A stretch of 59,126 nucleotides of DNA from JAWOLE01 sp035263845 (GTDB taxonomy: Bacteria; Acidobacteriota; Thermoanaerobaculia; UBA5066; Gp7-AA6). Below, in pieces: positions 48,777-57,317 of the stretch (position 1 is its first letter; each line of letters starts with the position of its first letter). The DNA is taken from positions 1 through 59,126 of the forward strand of contig DATFQY010000216.1 in the NCBI GenBank assembly GCA_035263845.1, written 5' to 3'. The position numbers were made by a program, and so were the translations under genes. Below the pieces are notes generated by a model that did no database searches, was not told where the DNA came from, and saw only the letters and a list, made by a program, of their open reading frames with translations.

Positions 48777-50339
48777 ATGGCGAGAAAAGAGAGGCCGGCG
48801 CCTCCGGAAGCCACCACTTCCGGCATCCCGATCCGCGCCTCCTACGGCGACCCTGCGCCCGGGCAGTACCCGTTTACGCGCGGGATCTCGGCCGAGGGCT
48901 ACCGCGAGCGTTTCTGGACGATGCGGCAGTACGCGGGCTTCGGGTCCGCCCGGGACTCCAACCGCCGCTACCGGTACCTCCTCGAGCAGGGGCAGACGGG
49001 GCTCTCGATCGCCTTCGATCTGCCCACTCAGATGGGCTATGACTCGGACGATCCGCTGGCGCGCGGGGAAGTGGGGAAGGTCGGCGTCGCGATCTCGACG
49101 ATCGAGGACATGCGGATCCTAACCGACGGCCTCCCGCTCGACGCCGTCTCGGTCTCGATGACGATCAACTCCACCGCCTCGATCCTCCTGGCGCTCCTCC
49201 TCGCGGTCGCTCGCGAACGGAAGATCTCGTGGGACCGCCTCTCGGGGACGATCCAGAACGACCTGCTCAAGGAGTACTTCGCCCGGGGGACCTACATCTT
49301 CCCGCCGCGGCACTCGCTCAAGCTGACGACGGACATCTTCGAGTTTTGCGGAAAGGAAGTGCCGCGCTGGAACACCATCTCGATCTCCGGCTACCACATC
49401 CGCGAGGCCGGCTCGACGGCGGTCCAGGAAGTGGCCTTCACGCTCTCCAACGCGATCGCCTACGTCGAGGCGGCGCTCTCCCGGGGCCTGGCGATCGACG
49501 ACTTCGCGCCGCGCCTCTCCTTCTTCTTCAACGCTCACTCCAACTTCCTCGAGGAGATCGCCAAGTTCCGGGCCGCCCGGCGGCTGTGGGCCGAGATCGC
49601 GAAGGACCGATTCGGGGCGAAGGACCCGCGCTCCTGGAAGCTCCGTTTCCACACGCAGACGGCGGGCTCGACGCTGACGGCGCAGCAGACCGACGTCAAC
49701 GCGGTCCGCGTGGCGCTCCAGGCCCTCTCGGCGGTTCTCGGCGGCTCGCAGTCGCTCCACACCAACGCGGCCGACGAGGCGCTGGCGCTTCCGACGGAAG
49801 CCTCGGCGAGACTCGCTCTGCGGACCCAGCAGGTCATCGCCTACGAGAGCGGCGTCGCCGACTCCGCGGACCCGCTCGGCGGTTCCTTTCTCGTGGAGAG
49901 CTGGACCGAGGAGATCGCGGGGCGGGCGCGGGCGCTCATCGAGCGCGTGGATTCGCTGGGCGGCGCGGTGGCGGCGATCGAGGGCGGCTTCTTCGCAAGG
50001 GAGATCGAGGAGGCGGCCTACCGCGCGCAGCGCGATCTCGAGGAAGACCGGCGCCACGTCGTCGGCGTGAACATCTTCTGCGAAGCGAAGGACGTTTCGC
50101 CGCCGCTTCTGACGGTCGATCCGGCGATCGAGACCGATCAGGTCGCGAGGCTGCGCGAATTCCGGCAGACGCGGGAGAGGGCGGCGTGGAAAAAATCGCT
50201 CGACCGGCTCGAGTCGGACGCGCGGGAGGGCCGCAACCTGATGCCGGCCATTCTCGCGGCTGTCGAGTCGCGAGCGACGCTCGGCGAGATCATCTCGGCG
50301 CTGAAAACCGTCTGGGGAGAGTACCAGCCGGGAGCGTGA
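48777..50339 (+). CDS. methylmalonyl-CoA mutase, large (catalytic) subunit without B12 domain
   Basis: A 520-residue TIM-barrel subunit of the adenosylcobalamin-dependent mutase that converts methylmalonyl-CoA to succinyl-CoA. Motifs: YPFTRGISAEGYRERFWTMRQYAGFG, FDLPTQMGYDSDDP (Tyr and Gln of the CoA-binding pocket), ISGYHIREAGSTAVQE and FHTQTAGSTLTAQQ. Length fits the separate large subunit: the C-terminal cobalamin-binding domain with its DxHxxG motif is absent. The partner subunit is not adjacent. Product succinyl-CoA would feed the SucCD reaction encoded in this window. TAGAAT lies 8 nt before the ATG; no Shine-Dalgarno sequence. Confidence 0.92.
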   Translation: MARKERPAPPEATTSGIPIRASYGDPAPGQYPFTRGISAEGYRERFWTMRQYAGFGSARDSNRRYRYLLEQGQTGLSIAFDLPTQMGYDSDDPLARGEVGKVGVAISTIEDMRILTDGLPLDAVSVSMTINSTASILLALLLAVARERKISWDRLSGTIQNDLLKEYFARGTYIFPPRHSLKLTTDIFEFCGKEVPRWNTISISGYHIREAGSTAVQEVAFTLSNAIAYVEAALSRGLAIDDFAPRLSFFFNAHSNFLEEIAKFRAARRLWAEIAKDRFGAKDPRSWKLRFHTQTAGSTLTAQQTDVNAVRVALQALSAVLGGSQSLHTNAADEALALPTEASARLALRTQQVIAYESGVADSADPLGGSFLVESWTEEIAGRARALIERVDSLGGAVAAIEGGFFAREIEEAAYRAQRDLEEDRRHVVGVNIFCEAKDVSPPLLTVDPAIETDQVARLREFRQTRERAAWKKSLDRLESDAREGRNLMPAILAAVESRATLGEIISALKTVWGEYQPGA

Positions 50340-50641
50340 GAACCGGGCGAAGCGGAGTGTAAAAACGGGCTAAGTGCAAGCGTCGGAAGCGGTTGTCGGT
50401 GTGGAAAAAAAAGGGAACCCCGCGGCTCTCTTCGTTCAAGCGCTGAGCGATTTGGGCGCAAAACGGTAAAGCGCTGACGTCAAACGATTTTCCCGATCGC
50501 ACAGGACTCGGTGCAAAACGCGTAGGGACCGCTCGATTTCGCGTTTTTTCCGCGTTTTGCACAGCCATTTCGACAGACTTTTCCGCGCAATCTATGGAAA
50601 ACGCGGATCGCATCGGTGGCTATTGAGAAAACGCATGCCTT
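50340..50641. other. non-coding gap, A/T-richer, with a 12-bp inverted repeat
   Basis: About 300 bases without a credible gene. It is visibly less GC-rich than the flanks. It has a perfect inverted repeat gtgcaaaacgcg/cgcgttttgcac (50511-50522 and 50551-50562), a direct repeat agcgctga (near 50440 and 50472), several AAAACG/CGTTTT words and a run of eight A. There is no tRNA, terminator or promoter that I can defend. Confidence 0.6.
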
Positions 50642-50758
50642 TGTCATCCTGAGCGAGGCCGAAGGCCAGCGAAGGATCTACGCGACCAAGCCGCGCAAAT
50701 CCTTTCTCGCGGCTTCTCCACCAAGATCCTTCGGTCGCTTCGCTTACCTCAAGATGAC
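50642..50758. repeat. inverted repeat, TGTCATCCTGAGCG family, copy 3
   Basis: The left arm tgtcatcctgagcgaggcc...gcgaaggatct (50642-50680) and the right arm agatccttcggtcgcttcgctta...aagatgac (50724-50758) are near-complementary, like the arms at 14255-14341. Confidence 0.82.
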
Positions 50759-50768
50759 GACGTTGCGG

Positions 50769-51329
50769 CTATCTGCCTGGAGGCTCGAAACAGCGGCGGC
50801 AGCGGGCCTCGTAGAGCCCCTGGGCACCCACCACGACGAGCTCGTCGCTCTCGACCAAACGCTGGGTGTTGTTGGCCGGCGAGCCGCACCGGACACAGAT
50901 CGCGAGCGTCTTGGTGACGTCCTCGGCGACCGCCATCAGAGTCGGGATCGGCCCGAACGGCGATCCACGGAAATCCTTGTCGAGCCCCGCCACGATAACG
51001 CGCTTGCCCTGGTCGGCCATCCGCTGGCAGACCTCGACGATTCCGGGATCGAAGAACTGGGCCTCGTCCACGCCGACGACCTCGGTGCGGTGGTCGAGCT
51101 TCTGGAGCAGCTCGGCGCTGGAGGTGACCGAGATCGACGGGAGCCGCTGCTCGCTGTGCGAGACGATCTCCGCCTCGGATCGCGAATCCACATCGGGCTT
51201 GAAGATCTGCACGCGCTGCCGGGCGATGATGGCCCGGCGGAGCCGGCGGATGAGCTCCTCGCTCTTGCCGGAGAACATGCTTCCGGTGATGACCTCGATC
51301 CATCCCAGCTGTGTCTTGATCAGCGACAT
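50769..51329 (-). CDS. tdk: thymidine kinase (type II)
   Basis: A 186-residue enzyme of nucleoside salvage that phosphorylates thymidine to dTMP. The P-loop ITGSMFSGKSEELIRR opens the protein, VGVDEAQFFD is the Walker-B-like motif with the catalytic Glu, and LDKDFRGSPFG is the lasso-preceding segment. The zinc-binding Cys pairs are CVRC and CRRC. Length is typical. TAATAT (51344-51339) ends 9 nt before the ATG. It is the last gene in a minus-strand row nth - deoxyribosyltransferase-like - tdk, linking DNA repair and nucleoside metabolism. Confidence 0.95.
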   Translation of the reverse strand: MSLIKTQLGWIEVITGSMFSGKSEELIRRLRRAIIARQRVQIFKPDVDSRSEAEIVSHSEQRLPSISVTSSAELLQKLDHRTEVVGVDEAQFFDPGIVEVCQRMADQGKRVIVAGLDKDFRGSPFGPIPTLMAVAEDVTKTLAICVRCGSPANNTQRLVESDELVVVGAQGLYEARCRRCFEPPGR

Positions 51330-51341
51330 GGGCGGGGGATA

Positions 51342-51797
51342 TTAACGCTGAAAAGCGCTCCGGAACTCCTCGAAGCTCCCGAAGACCTCCGTGGCGCAAG
51401 CCAAGACCCAGCCCGAGGCGTTTTCCCGGGGCATCCCGAGGACGAGGTAGACCGGCTTGCCCAGCCGGTAGGCCAGGGTGATCTCCGCGGCGGTGCCCCC
51501 ACCGCGCGCAGCGGCTTCGTCCCAGTAGGCGAGGACGCAGTCGGACCTCGTCTCGACGTGGCCGAGGTCCCAGGCGATGATCTTCCGAACGACGTCGCGG
51601 AAGCGCTCCGGGGCGTCCTTCTTCCACGCTCGGAATCCCCGGACCTCCTCGTCGGTCAGATCCTTCTTCTCGTCGGCCGCCGGGTCGTAGACCTCGTCCC
51701 CCAGGCCCTCAAGGAACTCGCCGATTTCGCGCCGCCAGCCGCGGCCGCCGTCCCCGGAGTGCTCGATCCCGCCGGAGAGGTAGAAGCGGCGCCTCAC
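51342..51797 (-). CDS. nucleoside 2-deoxyribosyltransferase-like protein
   Basis: A 151-residue protein. The start RRFYLSGGIEHSGDGGRGWRREI and later LGHVETRSDCVLAYWDEAAARGGGTAAEITLAYRLGKPVYLV have the Rossmann-like pattern of nucleoside 2-deoxyribosyltransferases: Gly-rich first strand, Asp in the middle, and a G-T-x-x-E motif with the catalytic-type Glu (about 103). The substrate cannot be assigned, and some members of this fold act on other nucleosides or nucleotides. The GTG start overlaps the nth stop by 4 bases (GTGA), so both are translated together. tdk follows after 12 bases. Confidence 0.7.
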   Translation of the reverse strand: MRRRFYLSGGIEHSGDGGRGWRREIGEFLEGLGDEVYDPAADEKKDLTDEEVRGFRAWKKDAPERFRDVVRKIIAWDLGHVETRSDCVLAYWDEAAARGGGTAAEITLAYRLGKPVYLVLGMPRENASGWVLACATEVFGSFEEFRSAFQR

Positions 51798-52453
51798 GCG
51801 ACGCCGATCTTCGGGCAGAGCGGGTTGACCGGGCAGATCTCGCAGCGGGGCTTACGGGCCGAGCAGACCTGGCGGCCGTGGAAGATCAGCTCGTGGGCGG
51901 CCATCGTGCGGCGCCCCTCGGGGACGATCTTCAAGAGGTCCTGCTCGATCTTGACCGGGTCCTTGTGCCGCGTGAAGCCGAGCCGCCAGGACAGCCGGGC
52001 GACGTGGGTGTCCACGACGAAACCTTCGTCCTTGCCGAAGGCATTGCCGAGGATGACGTTGGCGGTCTTCCGTCCCACGCCCGGCAGGCGCACCAGCGCC
52101 TCCATCGTGTCGGGGACTTTTCCGCCGTGCTCGGCCGCGACGGCAGCCCCCATTTTTCGCAGGCTTTTCGCCTTGGAGTTGAAGAATCCGGTCGAGTGGA
52201 TCTCCTTCTCGAGCTCGCCCGCGGGCGACCGGGCATAGTCGGCGGCCTTCCGGTACTTCCGAAAGAGCGCCGGCGTCACCTTGTTGACCATCACGTCCGT
52301 GCTCTGCGCGGAGAGGATCGTCGCCACGAGAAGCTCCAGGGGCGTGCCGTGGTCCAGCGCGCACTTCGCGTCCGGATAGGCCTTCGCCAGCCGCCGAAGA
52401 ACCTTCGCCGCCCTCTTCTTCTTTTCTTCCAGCGTCTCGCGGACTCTTTTCAC
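51794..52453 (-). CDS. nth: endonuclease III
   Basis: A 219-residue DNA glycosylase/AP lyase that removes oxidised pyrimidines. The helix-hairpin-helix and catalytic Lys129 are in LPGVGRKTANV, the catalytic Asp148 is in FVVDTHVARLSWRLG, and the 4Fe-4S cluster ligands Cys197, Cys204, Cys207 and Cys213 have the exact C-x6-C-x2-C-x5-C spacing. The N-terminal 20 residues are Lys/Arg-rich. The start is GTG; TAGAAT (52467-52462) ends 8 nt before it and there is no Shine-Dalgarno sequence. It begins the minus-strand operon with the deoxyribosyltransferase-like gene and tdk. Confidence 0.96.
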   Translation of the reverse strand: MKRVRETLEEKKKRAAKVLRRLAKAYPDAKCALDHGTPLELLVATILSAQSTDVMVNKVTPALFRKYRKAADYARSPAGELEKEIHSTGFFNSKAKSLRKMGAAVAAEHGGKVPDTMEALVRLPGVGRKTANVILGNAFGKDEGFVVDTHVARLSWRLGFTRHKDPVKIEQDLLKIVPEGRRTMAAHELIFHGRQVCSARKPRCEICPVNPLCPKIGVA

Positions 52454-52555
52454 GCCCCCCGATTCTAGTTTCGGTACTTTCCCGCGTCACGCACCACCTG
52501 GCCCTCCGATTCGGGGTTGCACAGGTTTGGTTGCATTGACGGTCGTGGAGAGGCG

Positions 52556-54271
52556 GTGATATCAAGCTGCGCAGAAGCTGGTCAGGTCGCAAGGGAGGAA
52601 GAGGCGATTCGAATCGGAGTTCGCGCCGGTCGCGTGCTCGGCGTTTTCGTGGCGGCCTTCGCCGCCGCGGCCTCGCTTTCGGCGGCTGCCAGGACCCTCA
52701 CGATCCTCCACACCTCCGACCTTCACGGCCACGTGAGCCCGCGCGACAACCCCGAGCAGCGCGAGTTCCCGGAGGGCGTCGCGCGCGTCGCGACGGCCGT
52801 CAAGGCGGTCCGGTCGCAGGGAAGCCCGACGCTGCTCCTGGACTCCGGCGACACGATCGAGGGGGCGCCCGTGGAGGCGATGGTCTTCTCCGGGCAGATC
52901 CCCGACCGCGGCGATCCGATCGTCCGGGCGATGAACATGACCGGATACGACGCCATGGCCGTGGGCAACCACGAGTTCAACTTCGGCCGTGAGAGGCTGG
53001 AGAAGTCCCGTCGCGAGGCGAAGTTCCCGTGGTTGTCGGCCAACACGGTGCTGGAGTCGGGCAAGCCCGCGTTCGAGCCCTACGTCGTCCGGCAGGTCGG
53101 CGGCGTGAAGGTCGGGATCCTCGGCCTGACGACCAAGAACATCCCGTACTGGGAGCCGCCGTCGCACGTCGCTGGGCTGAAGTTCTTAGACACCGTCGAG
53201 ACGGCGAAACGCTACGTCCCGATCCTGCGGGAGAAGGAGAAGTGCGACCTCGTCCTCGTGATCACGCACCAGGGCTTCGAGAGAGACCTGCAGACGGGGA
53301 AGGACACCGGCTCCTCGGAGGAGAACCAGGCCTACGCCATCGCCACCGAGGTGCCCGGGATCGACCTCCTCCTGACCGGGCACACGCACACGGCCATCGA
53401 GCCCCGCCACCTCGGCCTGACGTGGGTTTCCCAGCCGGGCCGCTTTGGCAACACGGTGACGAGGTACGACCTGACTCTGGAGAAGGCCGGGCGCGGCTGG
53501 AAGGTCTCCTCGATCGAAGGGAAGAACCTCTCCATGAAAGACGTCGCGCCGGACCCGGAGATCCTGGCCGCCGTCGCTCCCGAGCGGGAGGCCGCTTCGA
53601 AGATCCTGATGACCGCCGTCGCGACCCTCTCCCGTCCCGTCTCGGCCCGCGCCGCCCGCACGGAGGACACGGCCCTGCTCGACTGGCTCCACGCGGTCCA
53701 GCGCGAGCAGGGGAAGGCGGACCTTTCCTTCACGTCGCTCCTGCCGGGCTTCCTTCCCGAGTGGCCGGCGGGGCCCCTGACGATCGGCCAGATCTGGGCC
53801 TTCTACCCGTACGAGAACACGCTGGTGACCGTGCGCGCGACCGGCCGGCAGGTCCGCGAGGCGCTGGAGGTGGCCGGCCGCTGCGTCTCAGGCATCGCGA
53901 TGCAGGACGGCAAACCGGTCTGGGAGCGCAACCCCGCGGTCTTGGGATACAACTGCGACAACCTCGACGGGGCCGAATACGCGCTCGACCCGACGCGGCC
54001 CGAGAAGTCCCGCGTGCTCTTCCTCCGTCGCGACGGGCGCCCGGTCCGCGACGAGGACGTCTTCACCGTCGCCATCAACTCCTACCGCGCCGCGGGGAGC
54101 GCGGGCTACTCCGTCTGGCGCGACTGCCCGCGCGTCTCCGACACCGGCAAGGCGCTTCGCGATCTCTTGATCGAGGACGCCCGCCGGCGAGGCACTCTCG
54201 CTCTCGAATCCAACCGGAACTGGTTCCTGGTTCCGGGGCTCCCGGAGGGTCGCTTTCAGCCCGGTTCCTGA
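52556..54271 (+). CDS. 5'-nucleotidase/2',3'-cyclic phosphodiesterase family protein, secreted
   Basis: About 571 residues. The hydrophobic signal (VLGVFVAAFAAAASLSAAA) leads to a metallophosphatase domain (LHTSDLHGHVSP, LLDSGDTIEG, AVGNHEFNFG, LVITHQGFE, LLTGHTHT) and a C-terminal 5'-nucleotidase domain with YPYENTLVTV, the substrate-stacking region. It hydrolyses nucleotides or related phosphates outside the membrane. The start is uncertain: GTG 52556 has GGAGAGG upstream, TTG 52517 is possible, and an in-frame ATT at 52607 stands 8 nt after GGGAGG and would give a tidy signal peptide. Position next to tdk and the deoxyribosyltransferase-like gene fits nucleotide salvage. Confidence 0.9.
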   Translation: MISSCAEAGQVAREEEAIRIGVRAGRVLGVFVAAFAAAASLSAAARTLTILHTSDLHGHVSPRDNPEQREFPEGVARVATAVKAVRSQGSPTLLLDSGDTIEGAPVEAMVFSGQIPDRGDPIVRAMNMTGYDAMAVGNHEFNFGRERLEKSRREAKFPWLSANTVLESGKPAFEPYVVRQVGGVKVGILGLTTKNIPYWEPPSHVAGLKFLDTVETAKRYVPILREKEKCDLVLVITHQGFERDLQTGKDTGSSEENQAYAIATEVPGIDLLLTGHTHTAIEPRHLGLTWVSQPGRFGNTVTRYDLTLEKAGRGWKVSSIEGKNLSMKDVAPDPEILAAVAPEREAASKILMTAVATLSRPVSARAARTEDTALLDWLHAVQREQGKADLSFTSLLPGFLPEWPAGPLTIGQIWAFYPYENTLVTVRATGRQVREALEVAGRCVSGIAMQDGKPVWERNPAVLGYNCDNLDGAEYALDPTRPEKSRVLFLRRDGRPVRDEDVFTVAINSYRAAGSAGYSVWRDCPRVSDTGKALRDLLIEDARRRGTLALESNRNWFLVPGLPEGRFQPGS

Positions 54272-54311
54272 ACATCGCGAGTTCGAAGGTCTTGAAAAAG
54301 TGAGGTGTGGG

Positions 54312-57300
54312 ATGGCGAGTCCTAAGGTCTCCGCGCGCGTTCTCGCTCTGGCGGTTCTGCTGTTGTTCGCGGTCATCCCGGCGGCCCGTTTGGCCGCCCA
54401 GAGCTCGACCGGCTCGATTTCCGGCATCGTCGTGGACAGCTCCGGCGCCGGAGTACCCGGCGCTTCGGTCTCGATCCGGAGCGCCGACACGGGGGCGACC
54501 CGGACGGCGACCTCGGGAGCCAGCGGGACTTACGCGTTTCCCAATCTCATCCCGGGCATCTATTCCGTGTCGGCGGACCTTTCGGGTTTCTCCCCGGCCA
54601 AGGTCGCCAACGTCGTGGTCAGCGTCGGCGCAGACGCGACGGTGAGGCTGGTGCTCGAGCTCTCCGGGGTCTCCGCGGCCGTCACGGTCTCGAGCGAGGC
54701 GCCCCTGATCGAGACGACCAAGTCCGAGGTCACCTCGGTCGTGGACGAGAAACTGATCAAGGCACTGCCGACGAACGGGCGCAACTTCCTCGACGTCGTC
54801 CTCTCGACCCCCGCGGTCGTCAAGGACAACTTCCGCGTCGGCGACCTTGTCTTCGGCGGTCAGCGCGGAACGCTGAACTCGATCGTCGTCGACGGGACCG
54901 ACAACAACAACACGTTCTTCGGCCAGGCACTCGGCCGGACCGGGTCGGGGCGCGCGCCGTACCAGTTCAGCCTCGACTCGGTCAAGGAGTTCCAGGTCAA
55001 CACCAACTCCTACTCCGCCGAGTACGGGCGCGCCGGCGGGGCGGTCATCAACGTCGTGACCAAGTCCGGAACCAACGAGTTCCATGGCGGCGCCTTCTAC
55101 TTCTACCGGGACGACTCCCTGAACGCGAAGAACTACATCGACGCCGTCAACGGCCGGGCCAAGGCGCCGTACCACTACGACCAGTTCGGGGCGACCGTAG
55201 GCGGCCCGATCGTCGCCGACAAGCTCTTCTTCTTCGCCAACTACGACGGGCAGCGCAACCAGACGCCCAACACCGTCATCCTCTCGATCCCGCCCGGGAC
55301 CCCCACCGACCCCGACACGATCGCCGGCATCGCGAAGCTGTCCGCCAAGGCCTTCAACTGGAACCAGAAACAGGACCAGGACGTGTTCCTCTTCAAGACC
55401 GACTACGAGATCGCATCCGGGCAGCACGTGTCCGTGCGCTGGAACCGCCAGAGGTTCACGGGCGCCGGATTCGAGTCCTCCGGCTCGACCGTCGCCTTCG
55501 AGCACTCGGGCGATTCCCTCGTCAACACCGACACGGTCGCCGGCTCCCTCGGGTCCACCTTCGCGGCGTCGTTCTTCAACGAGCTGCGCGGCCAGTGGGC
55601 CAAGGACCGGGAGCCGGGCACGGCTTATAGCTCCAACCCGGAGGCGATCGTCAACCAGAGCGGAACGCCGGTCCTGACGATTGGCGAGAACTTCTTCTCA
55701 CCCCGCGAGACGACGATCGACCGCTGGCAGATCGCCGACACGGCGACCTGGCTCTTCGGGACCCACACCTTGAAGGGCGGCTTCGACTACCAGCACGACG
55801 ACATCCTCAACTACTTCCCGGGCAATTTCTTCGGGTCCTACACGTTCCAGTCGATCGCCTCCTACAACCGCGGCGTCCCCAACGGCAGCGGCGAACGGTA
55901 CGTCCAGGCCTTCGCCGGGCCGGGGACGTCGGGCGCGACGACCCAACCGAACCTCCAGGACATCTCGCTCTTCGCGCAGGACGAGTGGCGCTTCAACCAG
56001 AACCTGACCCTGAACCTCGGAGTCCGGTACGACTTCCAGAAGATCGCGCAGCCCACGGTCCTGAACCCCGATCCGGCGCTCCTGGCCGCGGGCCTTCACA
56101 CGGACAACATCCCCGAGGACCACAACAACATCGCGCCCCGCATCGGGGTCGCGTGGACGCCCGGGACGTCGGGTCGGACGGTTTTCCGGGCCGGCTACGG
56201 CATCTTCTACGGCCGCACGCCGGCGATCATGATCGGGACGGCGCACTCCAACAACGGGATCAACGTCCAGACCCTGACCTTCACGGGGAATTCCGTGCCG
56301 ACCTATCCCAACACGTTCGCGACGCCGCCGGCAGGAGGCACCGCCGCGGCCCCCACGATCCTGCTCTTCGACCCCAACTTCAAGAGCCCGATGGTCCACC
56401 AGGCGAGCGCGGGCGTCGACCACGCCCTGACCAACGACCTCGCGGTCGCCCTGAGCTACCTGTTCGTCCACGGCGAGGACCTGCCGCGCTCGACGGACAT
56501 CAACCTCGGCGCGCCCTCCGACGTCGTCGTTCCGGTCGTCGGAGGCGGGTCCTACACCGTCAAGCGCTACATCGGCGCCAAGCCCTTCCCCAACTTCCTC
56601 CGCATCATCGAGTTCCAGAGCTCCGCCAAGTCCAACTACAACGGGCTGACCGTCGAATTCAACAAGCGCTTCTCGCACAACTGGCAGGCCAAGCTGGCTT
56701 ACACGCTCTCGAAGGCCACCGACACCAAGACCGATGCGACCGCCGTCGTCCCGCAGGGCTCCGACGACTCGAAGTTCGCCTCGGACCCCCAGAACTTCGA
56801 GGCGGACAACGCGCCGGGCGACAACGACGTCCGGCACCGGATCGTGTTCTCCGGCCTCTGGAACCTGGATTACCCGAACGGCATCAAGAACGAGGTCGCG
56901 GCGTGGTTCCTGTCCGGCTGGACCCTCTCGGGCGTGGTCTCCTTCCAGACCGGAGCGCCCTACTCGCTGGCGATCAACGGCGACCTGAACAACGACGGCA
57001 ACACGCGCAACGACCGCGTGCCCGGAACCGATCGCAACCAGGAACGGCTTCCGTCGCTCCTCTCGGTGGACCCGCGGCTCTCCAAGCACATCCCGATGGG
57101 GCCGGCGGACCTGGAGCTGATCGTCGAGGCGTTCAACGTGTTCAACGCCCACAACGTCATCGGCCTCCAGTCCATCCAGTACCGGTTCGCCAACAACGTC
57201 CTGACGACCAACACGGCGTTCCTGACACCGTGCACGGGAGGCCAGGGATGCACCGCGGCGATCGCGGCCTCGACCGGACCGAGGATCGTCCAGCTAGCCG

Positions 57301-57317
57301 CGAAGGTCACCTTCTAG
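54312..57317 (+). CDS. TonB-dependent receptor-like outer membrane protein 3
   Basis: A 1001-residue outer membrane protein: signal peptide (VLALAVLLLFAVIPAARLAAQ), carboxypeptidase-regulatory-like domain (GIVVDSSGAGVPGASVSIRS), plug (about 120-245, with LPTNGRNFLDVVLSTPAV and SAEYGRAGGAVINVVTKSG) and beta-barrel. The C-terminus (RIVQLAAKVTF) ends in Phe as in outer membrane barrels. The ATG at 54312 follows a weak GAGG; GTG 54300 is an alternative. It is 40 bases after the nucleotidase gene on the same strand, so co-transcription is possible. Its substrate is unknown. The stop overlaps the convergent glycosyltransferase gene by 4 bases. Confidence 0.9.
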   Translation: MASPKVSARVLALAVLLLFAVIPAARLAAQSSTGSISGIVVDSSGAGVPGASVSIRSADTGATRTATSGASGTYAFPNLIPGIYSVSADLSGFSPAKVANVVVSVGADATVRLVLELSGVSAAVTVSSEAPLIETTKSEVTSVVDEKLIKALPTNGRNFLDVVLSTPAVVKDNFRVGDLVFGGQRGTLNSIVVDGTDNNNTFFGQALGRTGSGRAPYQFSLDSVKEFQVNTNSYSAEYGRAGGAVINVVTKSGTNEFHGGAFYFYRDDSLNAKNYIDAVNGRAKAPYHYDQFGATVGGPIVADKLFFFANYDGQRNQTPNTVILSIPPGTPTDPDTIAGIAKLSAKAFNWNQKQDQDVFLFKTDYEIASGQHVSVRWNRQRFTGAGFESSGSTVAFEHSGDSLVNTDTVAGSLGSTFAASFFNELRGQWAKDREPGTAYSSNPEAIVNQSGTPVLTIGENFFSPRETTIDRWQIADTATWLFGTHTLKGGFDYQHDDILNYFPGNFFGSYTFQSIASYNRGVPNGSGERYVQAFAGPGTSGATTQPNLQDISLFAQDEWRFNQNLTLNLGVRYDFQKIAQPTVLNPDPALLAAGLHTDNIPEDHNNIAPRIGVAWTPGTSGRTVFRAGYGIFYGRTPAIMIGTAHSNNGINVQTLTFTGNSVPTYPNTFATPPAGGTAAAPTILLFDPNFKSPMVHQASAGVDHALTNDLAVALSYLFVHGEDLPRSTDINLGAPSDVVVPVVGGGSYTVKRYIGAKPFPNFLRIIEFQSSAKSNYNGLTVEFNKRFSHNWQAKLAYTLSKATDTKTDATAVVPQGSDDSKFASDPQNFEADNAPGDNDVRHRIVFSGLWNLDYPNGIKNEVAAWFLSGWTLSGVVSFQTGAPYSLAINGDLNNDGNTRNDRVPGTDRNQERLPSLLSVDPRLSKHIPMGPADLELIVEAFNVFNAHNVIGLQSIQYRFANNVLTTNTAFLTPCTGGQGCTAAIAASTGPRIVQLAAKVTF

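Noticed and set aside
50340..50641. Replication origin
   Set aside because: It is A/T-richer and has repeats, but I find no TTATCCACA-type DnaA boxes in order and no dnaA, dnaN or gyr genes nearby.
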